The notes below the pieces were generated by a model. The model worked only from the letters and a program-made list of their open reading frames with translations, ran no database searches and was not told where the DNA came from. The position numbers and the translations under genes are program-made. This document shows positions 35,154 through 43,883 of a DNA stretch of 64,000 nucleotides, piece after piece; position 1 is the first letter of the stretch, and each line of letters begins with the position of its first letter. Source of the stretch: JBBRGK01 sp036741355 (lineage in GTDB: Bacteria; Chloroflexota; Dehalococcoidia; CAUJGQ01); the NCBI GenBank assembly GCA_036741355.1, contig DAINSK010000013.1:13880-77879 (forward strand). The letters are read 5' to 3'.

Positions 35154-37433
35154 ATGTCCGTTCACCACAAATGGTGGCTGATCGGCGCATGGGTAGTCCT
35201 GCTCGCCGTGTCGGCGGTCGGCGCCTCCAAGCTGGAACGTGCGTTGAAAGTCGGCGGGTTTAGCCTGCCCGGCACCGAGTTCAACACGACCTCGAAAGTC
35301 CTCTCCAACGACCTCAACATATCGTCAGATAAATCTGCGGACGTGGTCTTCCATTCGAATCGGTACCTCGTTACGGACCGGGTCTTCTATGACGCTGTTG
35401 ATGGAGTCGTCAAGAAGCTCCAACAGGTCCCGTATGTGACCAAAATCGACACGCTGTATAGTACTGGAATCCCGGATTTCGTCAGCCGCGACAACCGAAC
35501 CACTTATGCGTTGGTCACGCTTACGGGCAGCGAAGAGCAACTGGAGCGCGCGACACCTGATCTGCGCCGGCTAGTGCAGTCGAAAGACATCACCGTCTAT
35601 CTGATCGGCCAGGCGGCGGCCAACTACGACATCCAATCCGCGAGCGTCAGCGACCTGGTGGCTGTCGAACGGTTCACGTTTCCGGTCATCTTCCTGCTAC
35701 TGGTGCTCGTTTTTGGCTCCGTAGTGGCAGCCGGCATCCCGCTCGTTCTCGGTGCTGCCGGTGTATCCGCCTCGCTGGCAGTCTTGTTCATCATCGCCCA
35801 ATTCACCGACCTATCGATCTTCGCGCTCAATACGGCCTCGATGATCGGTCTGGGCTTGGCGGTCGACTTTTCGCTGATCATGGTCAGCCGCTTCCGTGAA
35901 GAGCTGGCACACGCGCCGGTGCCCGAGGCGTTGGAGCGCACACTGCAAACCGCGGGACGTTCAATCACGTTCTCGGGGGTCACGCTAATCCTGACGATGT
36001 CGGTGCTGACCCTCTTCCCCATCACCGTGATCCGCTCCATCGCGCTGGCGATCATGGTGGTCGGGGCAATTGCCGTACTCACCGGCTTGCTGCTGCTCCC
36101 ACCGCTGCTCGCTGCGCTTGGTACGCACGTGAACAGCCTCAACGTGCGCCGCCTCCTGCCGGGGCTCAATCGTAACCGCGACGGAATGTGGCGGAGCTGG
36201 GCGCACGCAGTCATGCGCAGGCCGTGGGTCAGTATCATCGCGGCGCTGCTCGTGCTTGGGTTGTTGGCGCTTCCCGCCGGCTGGATGCGGCGCACGGGCG
36301 TGACCGTCCAGGTGCTGCCGAAGGATAGCGAGTCCCGCCTGGCGTACGAGCTGATACAACGCCAGTTTGGTCTGGGTGAGCCGGGGCCGCTGTTCGTGGT
36401 TGTTCAAGCGAACCGGCAAAACGGAATCTGGACGCCGAGCGTCCTGAAAGGGATTTACGACCTCCATACCCACCTGGAGGCGGATCCACGGGTCGCGCAT
36501 GTGCAGTCCTTGGCGAGCCTCGTCCCGAATCCGTCGTCCGACTGGATCCAGTCGCTTTCGCCGGCCACGATCAACTCCAATACGGACCGCAAGCGGATCG
36601 CAGAGCGTCTGGTGAACTTGGCCGGTGCGAACACAACCACGACATTGATCGTCTATCCCCGCTACCGTGAGACCGACCCCAAGACCGTGGATTTAATGAA
36701 GGATCTACGGGCGCATGCGACAACGTGGGCACCGGGTTTGAAGGGCGCGCGAGTGCTTGTGGGAGGTTCTCCGGCGCAGCACTACGATTTCGACAAGGTA
36801 GTGTACGACCAGTTTCCGCTGCTTCTTGGGCTCAGCCTGGTGGTGACGTTCGCCATCCTGATGCTGTTCTTCCATTCATTAATCCTGCCGGTCAAGGCGA
36901 TCTTGTTGAACCTCGCCTCGATCGTCGCCAGCTACGGTGTCCTCGTGCTGGTCTTCCAGTTCGGCGTTGGTGACTCCCTCCTCCGCTTTCACTCGATTGG
37001 AGCTGTGCTCTCGTACACGCCGGTGCTACTCTTCTCGATCCTGTTTGGCCTCAGCACCGACTATGAGGTCTTCTTGCTAACCCGTGTGCGCGAGAGCTAC
37101 CTACAAGGCAGCACGAATGAGGAGGCGGTCGCGCACGGGCTGGAGCGGACCGCCGGCGTGATCACCGCGGCCGGCCTGATCATGATCGCGGTCTTCGGGT
37201 CATTCGCGCTGACTGGAGTGCTGGTAATCAAGGAGATCGGCTTCGGCCTCGCCGTCGCGGTCCTGATCGATACGACGCTGGTCCGGATTGTGCTCGTGCC
37301 GGCCGCGATGAAGCTCATGGGCGACTGGAACTGGTGGATGCCGAAAGCGCTCGGTCGCCTTGTACCTGAAATCGAAGAGGGTGAGATTCGCCCGCCAACC
37401 AAGCCTGCCGGGGCACCGGTGGGCGGCTCATGA
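35154..37433 (+). CDS. MMPL/RND-type exporter without FHA domain
   Basis: 759 residues with two repeats of the MMPL plan: one helix, an extracellular loop domain, then five helices. Repeat 1 helices include VERFTFPVIFLLLVLVFGSVV, then the conserved SIFALNTASMIGLGLAVDFSLIMVSRFREEL. Repeat 2 has LSLVVTFAILMLFFHSLILP, then FGLSTDYEVFLLTRVRESY and ITAAGLIMIAVFGSFALTG. The intramembrane Asp pair typical of proton-driven export is the D of AVDFSL and of STDYEV. The start is unclear: ATG 35154 is used, but in-frame codons back to 35112 read like family sequence (AFYAWLAR) and a GGAGG sits at 35113. It probably exports a lipid or lipophilic metabolite. It ends GEIRPPTKPAGAP with no FHA domain. Confidence 0.9.
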   Translation: MSVHHKWWLIGAWVVLLAVSAVGASKLERALKVGGFSLPGTEFNTTSKVLSNDLNISSDKSADVVFHSNRYLVTDRVFYDAVDGVVKKLQQVPYVTKIDTLYSTGIPDFVSRDNRTTYALVTLTGSEEQLERATPDLRRLVQSKDITVYLIGQAAANYDIQSASVSDLVAVERFTFPVIFLLLVLVFGSVVAAGIPLVLGAAGVSASLAVLFIIAQFTDLSIFALNTASMIGLGLAVDFSLIMVSRFREELAHAPVPEALERTLQTAGRSITFSGVTLILTMSVLTLFPITVIRSIALAIMVVGAIAVLTGLLLLPPLLAALGTHVNSLNVRRLLPGLNRNRDGMWRSWAHAVMRRPWVSIIAALLVLGLLALPAGWMRRTGVTVQVLPKDSESRLAYELIQRQFGLGEPGPLFVVVQANRQNGIWTPSVLKGIYDLHTHLEADPRVAHVQSLASLVPNPSSDWIQSLSPATINSNTDRKRIAERLVNLAGANTTTTLIVYPRYRETDPKTVDLMKDLRAHATTWAPGLKGARVLVGGSPAQHYDFDKVVYDQFPLLLGLSLVVTFAILMLFFHSLILPVKAILLNLASIVASYGVLVLVFQFGVGDSLLRFHSIGAVLSYTPVLLFSILFGLSTDYEVFLLTRVRESYLQGSTNEEAVAHGLERTAGVITAAGLIMIAVFGSFALTGVLVIKEIGFGLAVAVLIDTTLVRIVLVPAAMKLMGDWNWWMPKALGRLVPEIEEGEIRPPTKPAGAPVGGS

Positions 37434-37435
37434 GA

Positions 37436-37621
37436 TCAGCGCCGCCGCAGCTGCCGCAGGACGAGCCCCGCGAGGCCCGCAACGGCCAGGCCGGGGGCGA
37501 CCCGGCTCCGGCGCAGCTCGTTGTTGAGATGATACGGGCCGCGCAGGCGCGCAACCGCCACGCGCACCCGTTGGCGAGCACGATCATATTCTTTTTTCGA
37601 CCACGAAGGTAGTACGAACAA
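37436..37621 (-). pseudogene. Small basic membrane-tail frame overlying an acyl-CoA ligase scrap
   Basis: Two signals overlap here. One frame (61 codons, TTG start) ends in a basic, hydrophobic tail, RSRVAPGLAVAGLAGLVLRQLRRR in two parts, like the membrane tails of the SnoaL-like proteins at 41-43 kb. In the neighbouring frame, 37567-37614 encodes YYLRGRKKNMIVLANG, identical over 14 residues to the LRGRKKNMIVLANG hinge of the acyl-CoA ligase at 61.8 kb. The scrap is only 16 codons. I infer leftovers of rearranged genes; a tiny real membrane protein cannot be excluded. Confidence 0.5.
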
Positions 37622-37709
37622 GTGTCAATAATCGACGGAGGTTTTGTGCCCACCCGAAGCGGGGCCCGGCTGTTGACAACCTTCCGAAGACGCCGGATGC
37701 TGTGAGGAA

Positions 37710-38021
37710 CAGCCGCACAACGAGGGGCACGATGCTCACATCAATCGCGTCGGCGCCGGCACCAGGCTGGGCGACATCTTGTTGATTACCGGACGGGGTG
37801 CGACGGCAACCGTCCGCGTTGCCACGGACATCGACTTGCTCGTGTGCAGCGATGCCGAGTTCGAGCGCAGCGCCGCTGATTTCCCGATCCTTTACCACAA
37901 CTTGGGCGCGATACTTGCCGAGCGACTGGCACGCTCGAGCCGGCATACGGTTCGCGACACGCTGCCGCACCGTCCTGCGTTTGTCCGGGAGGTCCCGGTT
38001 GGAGAACGAAAACATGGCTAG
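37710..38021 (+). pseudogene. Cyclic-nucleotide-binding domain remnant
   Basis: An open frame without a usable start whose residues match the second half of the cNMP domain of the patatin protein: GTRLGDILLITGRGATATVR, then DIDLLVCSDAEFERSA and YHNLGAILAERLARS. Compare LGEVSLFTGQPVSATVR, LDVLAISEREFHRIA and YRNLGTILSERLVRS in the gene at 29.8 kb. The homology begins abruptly and the frame ends in TAG overlapping the start of the SRPBCC gene. I infer the decayed 5-prime part of a second regulated gene. Confidence 0.65.
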
Positions 38022-38514
38022 CAATTCGCACCCGGAGCCGCCGGCAGGTTCGATCAGGCGTCTGGAGTTCCCTACTCTGCTGCCGGCCCCGATAGCGGAC
38101 GTCTGGCGTATCACGACCGACTTCGACTTTGTCGTGTATCTGATGAAGCCCTGGTTTACCATCACCTACGACAAGAGCGGCGGTGGTCACCTGCTCGCAG
38201 GTGGTTGGACCCGAGATACCGATTGGAAGTTGTTCGGAATCATTCCCTACGGCCGGTGGCACGAGCAGATCATCGAGTGGAACCCGCCCCATCGGTTCGT
38301 CGATCTGATCGGCGGCTCACCATTCAAATTCTGGCGACATTCCCACATCTATGAGGAGCGTGGAACAAGTACTCTGTATACCGATAGCATGGAGATCGAC
38401 CCCGGATGGATGGGCGCCACCGCTATTTGGTGCACAAGACTGCTCTGGATCCCGCGCAGGCGCAAGCTTCGCCAATACTTCGAGAAGCGCCACCTGGCGT
38501 CACAGTCGAAATAG
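38014..38514 (+). CDS. SRPBCC-family (START-like) protein
   Basis: 166 residues from ATG 38014, with GGAGA eight bases upstream. The Bet v1/START-like pattern of the polyketide cyclase group is visible: strand RRLEFPTLLPAPIADVWRIT (helix-grip start), GGGHLLAGGWTRDTD, WHEQIIEWNPPHRFV and the long C-terminal helix LLWIPRRRKLRQYFEKRH. Such proteins bind or cyclise hydrophobic ligands. It leads a plus-strand group with P450, SDR and acyltransferase genes, consistent with a role in a small-molecule pathway. Confidence 0.75.
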   Translation: MASNSHPEPPAGSIRRLEFPTLLPAPIADVWRITTDFDFVVYLMKPWFTITYDKSGGGHLLAGGWTRDTDWKLFGIIPYGRWHEQIIEWNPPHRFVDLIGGSPFKFWRHSHIYEERGTSTLYTDSMEIDPGWMGATAIWCTRLLWIPRRRKLRQYFEKRHLASQSK

Positions 38515-38552
38515 ACTCTGCCGCAGTAGGCACGTAGAAGGGAGAATCAGAA

Positions 38553-39821
38553 GTGTCGCTTGCAACCATCACGCGCAAGATTGGTGCACCGATCCTGCTC
38601 ACTCGAGAACGGCTGGAATCTGGCGTGAGCTACAACCTGCTCTCCAAGGAGCAACGCGCTAATCCCTATCCCACGTATCGCCAGCTTCGGACCAAGGATC
38701 CGGTTCACTGGAGCGAGCTCGCGCAGGCATGGTTCCTCTCGCGTTACAGCGACGTTGTGAAGGTGATGAGCGATCCACGATTCTCGGTGGTAGGCGCACT
38801 TGAGAAGTCGAATAAGCGGATGGGAGTGAATTGGGACTCGAAGAGCCCGTTCATTCGTGTGAGCTCGCGCTGGATGTTGATGGTGGATCCGCCGGACCAC
38901 ACGAGACTGCGAGGCCTGATCAATAAGGCGCTGACGCCGCGTGCGGTAGAGCGGATGCGGCAGCGCATCACCGAAGTAACCAATAGCCTCCTCGACGTTG
39001 TCCAGGACAATGGGCGCATGGATGCAGTCGGTGCCTTCGGCGATCCAATGCCGGTGATCGTCTTTGCGAGCTTCTTCGGTCTGCCGCCGGAGGACCATCA
39101 ACAGCTCAAACTCTGGGCCAACACTATTGGCAAGGCAATCGATCCGGTCTTCGGGCCCGAGTTGCTGCAGCGCATCGATCAGGCTGTGGGCGAGGCGATC
39201 CAGTACTTCCAGGACCGGATTGAGGAACGCAGGCGGGATCCGCATGACGACCTGCTGAGCGCGCTCGTGGCCGCGGAGGACGCGGGCGAAAAGCTCAGCC
39301 AAGAAGAGCTGATGTCGACCTGCATCTTGCTGCTGGTTGCCGGCACCGAGACCACCACCAATCTCATCGGTAACAGCATCTACGCGCTGCTGCGCAATCC
39401 GGGCCAGATGCGGCGGCTGCGAGAGGATCCGTCGTTGATCGAGACGGCGGTGGAGGAATTTTTGCGCTACGAGACGCCCGTGCAACTCACCGGGCGCGTG
39501 GCCGGCGAGGACGTGGAGATCCGCGGTAAGCGGATCCGCCAAGGCCAGCCGGTGGGCCTGCTCATGGGCGCCGCGAATCGCGACCCGGACGAATTCAAGC
39601 ACCCCGACCAACTGGATATAGGCCGCACTCCAGATCGCCATTCGGCGTTCAGCTTCGGCCCGCACTACTGCGTCGGGTCACCGCTCGCCCGCCTGGAAGC
39701 GCAAGTCGCGATTACCACGCTGCTGGAGCGCATGCCGAAGCTGCAATTACGCACCAGCGACTTTGAGTGGCGCGATACGCTTAATAACCGCGGCTTGAAG
39801 ACGTTGCCGGTTGTGTTTTAG
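38553..39821 (+). CDS. Cytochrome P450 (bacterial class I type)
   Basis: 422 residues, GTG start behind AAGGGAGAA. All hallmark blocks are present: I-helix LLVAGTETTTNLIGNS (AGTETT), K-helix EEFLRYETP with ExxR, and the heme loop FSFGPHYCVGSPLARLEAQ with the cysteine ligand. The layout is that of soluble bacterial hydroxylases using a ferredoxin partner, which is not encoded nearby. The strong VDPPDHTRLRGLINKALTP block is also typical. Probably hydroxylates a terpenoid, lipid or polyketide made by this region. It is 109 bases upstream of the SDR gene. Confidence 0.95.
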   Translation: MSLATITRKIGAPILLTRERLESGVSYNLLSKEQRANPYPTYRQLRTKDPVHWSELAQAWFLSRYSDVVKVMSDPRFSVVGALEKSNKRMGVNWDSKSPFIRVSSRWMLMVDPPDHTRLRGLINKALTPRAVERMRQRITEVTNSLLDVVQDNGRMDAVGAFGDPMPVIVFASFFGLPPEDHQQLKLWANTIGKAIDPVFGPELLQRIDQAVGEAIQYFQDRIEERRRDPHDDLLSALVAAEDAGEKLSQEELMSTCILLLVAGTETTTNLIGNSIYALLRNPGQMRRLREDPSLIETAVEEFLRYETPVQLTGRVAGEDVEIRGKRIRQGQPVGLLMGAANRDPDEFKHPDQLDIGRTPDRHSAFSFGPHYCVGSPLARLEAQVAITTLLERMPKLQLRTSDFEWRDTLNNRGLKTLPVVF

Positions 39822-39929
39822 CCACATGCGGGAATCACGGTCTCAAGGCGCTGACTGTTAGCGCTCATTCGGTTACCGTTCGTGCTCGTGTCGCTGCGCG
39901 CCGGCGCGGCTTCCAATGGGAGGCTTGTC

Positions 39930-40727
39930 GTGAACCTGCAGGGGAAGGTCGTGATGGTTACGGGCGCGTCACGCGGCATCGGGCGGCTGGTTTCCATGCG
40001 GCTCGCCCAGAAGGGTGCGCTGCTGGCCCTCGTGGCACGCAACAAAGCGGCGCTCGAGTCCGTGGCGAGTGAGGCGCAGCAGCTACGGAAGACGGAGATC
40101 CTCACAGTGGGCGCCGATCTCACCGCGCTGGCAGAGGCTCGCGGCGCCGTCGATGCCACGATTGCACGGTTCGGCCGGATCGACGTGCTGGTGAATAACG
40201 CCGGCATGACCAACGGCCATGACTTCTTGCACTCCACGCCGGAAGCGCTGGCCCAGACGTGCGATGTCAACGTTCGCGCGGTCGTGCTCATGACCCGGCT
40301 GGTGGCTGATCACATGGTGGAACAGCGGTTCGGCCATATCCTGAACATGTCGTCGCTCGCGGGCGTCGCCGGCATGCCCGGCGAGGCGACCTACTCGGGC
40401 ACCAAGGCGGCGGTGCGGCTGTTCACCGCGTCGCTGCGTAAGGAGCTTGCACCGCACGGTATTCGGCTGACGGACATGACCCTCGGCCCCACCAGCACCG
40501 AGCTGCTCGAATCGCTCGAATCCAATCGTTATACCCACGGTATGCTGGAAGGCGGGCGCAGGCTCGGCGCGTTCGCCAACCTGAAACCGGAGCGGGTGGC
40601 AGATGCCGTGGTGAAGGCGATCGAGCAGCAAAAGTCGCTTGTGATCCTGCCAACGCGCGCCTGGTTCGTCTTTATGCCCTTCCAGGGTCTCACCCGCGCG
40701 GTGTCGCAGCTCCTCACACCATCCTGA
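39930..40727 (+). CDS. Short-chain dehydrogenase/reductase
   Basis: 265 residues from GTG 39930, six bases after GGGAGG; longer frames upstream lack a site. Classical SDR motifs: VTGASRGIG (cofactor), NNAGMTN, the catalytic Ser in MSSLAGVAG and YSGTKAA with Tyr and Lys. The C-terminus has a hydrophobic VILPTRAWFVFMPFQGLTRAV tail that may bind membrane, like retinol-dehydrogenase-type SDRs. It follows the P450 and could oxidise the hydroxyl made by it; this is inference from context. Confidence 0.92.
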   Translation: MNLQGKVVMVTGASRGIGRLVSMRLAQKGALLALVARNKAALESVASEAQQLRKTEILTVGADLTALAEARGAVDATIARFGRIDVLVNNAGMTNGHDFLHSTPEALAQTCDVNVRAVVLMTRLVADHMVEQRFGHILNMSSLAGVAGMPGEATYSGTKAAVRLFTASLRKELAPHGIRLTDMTLGPTSTELLESLESNRYTHGMLEGGRRLGAFANLKPERVADAVVKAIEQQKSLVILPTRAWFVFMPFQGLTRAVSQLLTPS

Positions 40728-40816
40728 ATTCCTGAATGTGGTACTCTGAGGGCGCACTGCCCGAGGAGCAAACCGCCTAAAACGGTCGCACAGAGGGCGA
40801 ATTGCGAGGTCTACCT

Positions 40817-41329
40817 GTGACCGACCGCCGAGACCGATGCACCGAACGCCCCTCCGATGGACCGCGGGCATCCCTATGGTATTGGGGCAGGCACACAGGC
40901 TTCGTCCGCTCGATGGGGCGCTTCCTTGTCATCTGGGCCGCGCGGCGGATGCCCCTCTTCCGGCTCAAGAATTGGATGTATCGTGTGCTCCTCGGGGCGA
41001 ACGTCCACGAACACGCGACGATAGGCCTCGAGGCAACGCTCGATTGGTTCTACCCGAGCCTTATCACGATTGGCGAGGACGCAGTGGTCGGCTACAACAC
41101 TACCATTCTCTGTCACGAATACCTGACCGACCGCTACCGCACGGGTCCCGTCGTCATTGAACGGCGCGCAACCATTGGCGCGAACTGCATGCTCCTCCCA
41201 GGCGTCGTCGTGGGCGAGGGCGCGATCGTAAGCGCGATGAGCCTCGTGAACCACGATGTACCTCCGGGCGAGTTCTGGGGTGGCGTGCCGGCCCGGCTAC
41301 TGAGGAAGATGGAGCTCGGCGTCCAGTAG
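40817..41329 (+). CDS. Left-handed beta-helix (hexapeptide) acyltransferase
   Basis: 170 residues from GTG 40817, with GAGG eight bases upstream. After a basic, possibly membrane-associated N-terminus (WYWGRHTGFVRSMGRFLVIW) the hexapeptide repeats start: VHEHATIGLEATLDWFYPSLITIGEDAVVGYNTTIL, then ERRATIGANCMLLPGVVVGEGAIVSAMSLV and the typical GVPARLLR end. The catalytic His of the family may be that of ILCHEYL. It probably acetylates a sugar or alcohol with acetyl-CoA. It fits a decoration step in the surrounding pathway. Confidence 0.9.
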   Translation: MTDRRDRCTERPSDGPRASLWYWGRHTGFVRSMGRFLVIWAARRMPLFRLKNWMYRVLLGANVHEHATIGLEATLDWFYPSLITIGEDAVVGYNTTILCHEYLTDRYRTGPVVIERRATIGANCMLLPGVVVGEGAIVSAMSLVNHDVPPGEFWGGVPARLLRKMELGVQ

Positions 41330-41509
41330 GCAGACCTCTCCGATCCCACTGTCCCTCTCTTCCCCAGGTTTCTGCCAGAGGTCGCGCGGCCGCTGAGCGA
41401 GCAGGAATGGAGCACGCGGCACCGTTGTTGAATCGCCGGCCGGCTGTACCGGCCAGATGCAGGTAGCGTTGGTCTGGCGATCGCTCCCTCGAGCACTGGA
41501 GGTTGCGGC

Positions 41510-42061
41510 ATGTCGATAGAAACCAACAAGCTCGCGGTCCGCCGGTACTTCGATGAGATCTGGAACGAGGGGCACCTCGAGCTGATTGACACCCTCTTCA
41601 CTGACGATTACCGCGGCAACATATCGATCTATGCAGACAAGCCGGTTGTCGGACGAGAGGGTATGCGCGAGCTGGTTGCGATGTTCCTCTCCGGCTTCCC
41701 TGACTTCCGTGCGACCGTACTCGAACAGGTGGGTGAGGGGGATACGGTCGTTACCCAATGGACAGGCCAAGGGACGCACGAGGGCGATATAATGGGCGTC
41801 CCCCTTACGCACAAAGTGGCGACCATCCAAGGGGTGATGATCGCGCACTTTGCCAACGGCCAGATGGTCCGTGTTCGTTGCACGTTTGACGTCCTGAGCC
41901 TGGTACAACAGCTCGGCTTTGCGCCTTCTCTCGACCTGGCTCAGACGCCGGTGGGCCGCGCGGCATTCTGGCTGCTCGCGCGGCGCAGGCAGGTGGTGAT
42001 CGCGGGTGCCGCGACCGCCGGGCTGGTTGCCTTAAAGCTGCGCCTGGGGCGCACGCGTTGA
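41510..42061 (+). CDS. SnoaL-like protein with C-terminal membrane tail
   Basis: 183 residues. The NTF2/SnoaL fold is indicated by KLAVRRYFDEIWNEGHLELID, DDYRGN, FLSGFPDFRATV, and DTVVTQWTGQGTHEGDIMGVPLTHK, the ester-cyclase signature. The final 35 residues form a hydrophobic tail, VVIAGAATAGLVALKLRLGRTR, expected to insert in the membrane. SnoaL-type enzymes close polyketide rings, but many homologues are not cyclases. It is one of four paralogues in the window. Expression is from ATG 41510; a weak GGAGG lies further upstream. Confidence 0.82.
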   Translation: MSIETNKLAVRRYFDEIWNEGHLELIDTLFTDDYRGNISIYADKPVVGREGMRELVAMFLSGFPDFRATVLEQVGEGDTVVTQWTGQGTHEGDIMGVPLTHKVATIQGVMIAHFANGQMVRVRCTFDVLSLVQQLGFAPSLDLAQTPVGRAAFWLLARRRQVVIAGAATAGLVALKLRLGRTR

Positions 42062-42141
42062 ACACTCCCGTCGTGAATAGGCTTTGCCCTCCGCGCGGAC
42101 CGCGCCATGGGCAGTATCGCGGAGCTGCGCGGCCACCGGCT

Positions 42142-42756
42142 CTAGGTGCTGTCCGCGGATGATCGGGAGCGCGCGCGGCGCAGCAGCCGGGTAAGCACAA
42201 GGCCCAGGACGGCCACACCACCGGCGATACCCGCCACACGCGCCCGCTTGACCGCCATCCAGAGGGCAAGTTTGCCTACGCTCGTGGATGCCAACGCAAG
42301 CGGCGGCAACAGGCCGACCTGCCGCAGGACAATGCCCGAGTCAAAATAGAAGTTGTCACGGGCGAATTTACCGTCCCGCATCTCGACCATGCTCATGCCC
42401 GCGATCTCCACTGCGCGCCCGGTAGGCGGTACACCCATGAACGGACCAAGGTGCGTGCCTTGCATGATCCAACGCTCTGCGACGGTGTTTCCGCGCACGA
42501 TCTTGTCCGTTACGCTGAACCGCAGGTCTGGAAAGGCGGTGAAGAGCCGAACGAGAAACTCCTCAACCTGCTCCTTTCCTTCATAGATCTCCTCCAACGC
42601 CACGTTACGCCAGGTAATGTCGTCATTGTAGTATGCGAGTACACCAGCAACGTTCTGCGTGTTCCAGAAGGCGAGAACGTCGGTCACGGCTTCGAGATTG
42701 CGTTGCTCAGTGTCCGTGAGTGCTGCGCTCTCCACGTGTGCGTCCGCCAGCGTCAT
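42142..42756 (-). CDS. SnoaL-like protein with C-terminal membrane tail
   Basis: 204 residues, start ATG 42756 preceded by GTGAGGAA. The SnoaL fold is recognisable from EQRNLEAVTDVLAFWNTQN, YYNDDITWRNVALEEIYEGKEQVEEFL, FTAFPDLRFSV, NTVAERWIMQGTHLGPFMGVPPTGRAVEI. The end ARVAGIAGGVAVLGLVLTRLL followed by RRARSR is a single membrane tail. The pair with the next gene is tandem on the minus strand and clearly paralogous. Substrate unknown; the tail suggests membrane-bound lipophilic substrate. Confidence 0.82.
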   Translation of the reverse strand: MTLADAHVESAALTDTEQRNLEAVTDVLAFWNTQNVAGVLAYYNDDITWRNVALEEIYEGKEQVEEFLVRLFTAFPDLRFSVTDKIVRGNTVAERWIMQGTHLGPFMGVPPTGRAVEIAGMSMVEMRDGKFARDNFYFDSGIVLRQVGLLPPLALASTSVGKLALWMAVKRARVAGIAGGVAVLGLVLTRLLRRARSRSSADST

Positions 42757-42865
42757 CTCAGAATTCCTCACTCCCGTTGTTGAGCACAATCGACCAGCAG
42801 GATACCGCGTTTCTTGCAGGCTGCGAACAATACTGCATGGGTGTCTCCCACGGTACCGCCTCTGC

Positions 42866-43459
42866 CTACTTTGCCAATGCCTTCCGGAGACGTGAAAGCG
42901 ACACCGCGGTAATTACAGCGCCGGCGATCGCAGGGAGAAACCGTTTCCCCTTAACAGCCACCCAGAGGGCAGCGCGACCTGGAGGAGAAAAGGTCGCGGT
43001 TAGGGAAGGCATGAGTCCCAACTGGCGAAGAATCATGCTGTTATCAAAGTAGCACCAATCACTCAAAACTTTGCCGTTCCGCATCACGATCGCCGTATGA
43101 CAGGGAATCTCGGCGGTTCTTTTGGTAGCGGGCAGGCCATAGAAGGTATTGCTATGTGTACCGTACATGCGAAATTCGACCGAAACGTTATCACCCCGCA
43201 CGATGATACTGCTCGGATCATAGAGAAGGTCGGGGAAAGCGGCAAAGAGATCCCCAAGGAATGGACGGATCTCATCCTTCCCCCGGTATGGCTCCTCCAT
43301 CGGGATGTCGAACCACTCCATGTCCTCGTCCATACAGGACAGCATCCCGTCGATGTCCTGGGCATTAAGTGCCTCGATCATCTGAAGGACGGTGCGCAAG
43401 TTATGCTGCTCTGTCTCAGTGAGTTCAGACGCAACCGATATCATAGCCGTGGACACCAT
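42866..43459 (-). CDS. SnoaL-like protein with C-terminal membrane tail
   Basis: 197 residues from ATG 43459 behind AAGGAGC. SnoaL fold: EQHNLRTVLQMIEALNAQD, MEWFDIPMEEPYRGKDEI, LFAAFPDLLYDPS, VSVEFRMYGTHSNTFYGLPATKRTAEI. A C-terminal tail, FLPAIAGAVITAVSLSRLRKAL, is expected to cross the membrane. It precedes the paralogue at 42.1-42.8 kb by about 110 bases, probably in one transcript. Confidence 0.82.
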   Translation of the reverse strand: MVSTAMISVASELTETEQHNLRTVLQMIEALNAQDIDGMLSCMDEDMEWFDIPMEEPYRGKDEIRPFLGDLFAAFPDLLYDPSSIIVRGDNVSVEFRMYGTHSNTFYGLPATKRTAEIPCHTAIVMRNGKVLSDWCYFDNSMILRQLGLMPSLTATFSPPGRAALWVAVKGKRFLPAIAGAVITAVSLSRLRKALAK

Positions 43460-43883
43460 GTCTGCTCCTTATAGTCAACGATTCGCAGCCGAGGGCGCAG
43501 TGCAATGCCATGGATTCCCGGCATGAAGTTAAACCCCGCTCGTGTCTGCGGCAAGGCGGCGCAGCATAGGATCGTGCTTCATGCGGCGGAGGCTGTACCC
43601 CTTCCCGGGGATAGTACCATGGGGCGCCAGCGACTCCCGGCCTGGCCCGAGCCACGGCTGTGGGTTTCCCGTACCCTCCAGTCGTGTCGCTCTGCCTCGA
43701 ATCCGCATTCTACAGCGCAGCGGGCAGACGATGTCCAGCGAAAGGCCGGCAATCGAGTAAACTGCGGTGTGCCCATGCATCAAGCTGATTGCGCCGGTGC
43801 TGGTGCGTCTATAGTATTGTCGGAAGTAGCATTGTCTCTCCAGCAACTGTCGGCTGCCATGAAATGCCGAGGGTACCTCTACC
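43460..43883. other. Intergenic, nothing recognised
   Basis: About 420 bases between divergent genes. Frames here overlap each other without family resemblance. Promoters of both neighbours must lie within, but none matches a consensus well. Confidence 0.5.

Noticed and set aside
38547..39665. 372-codon minus-strand frame over the cytochrome P450
   Set aside because: Shadow of the P450 gene; no ribosome site and composition typical of antisense frames.
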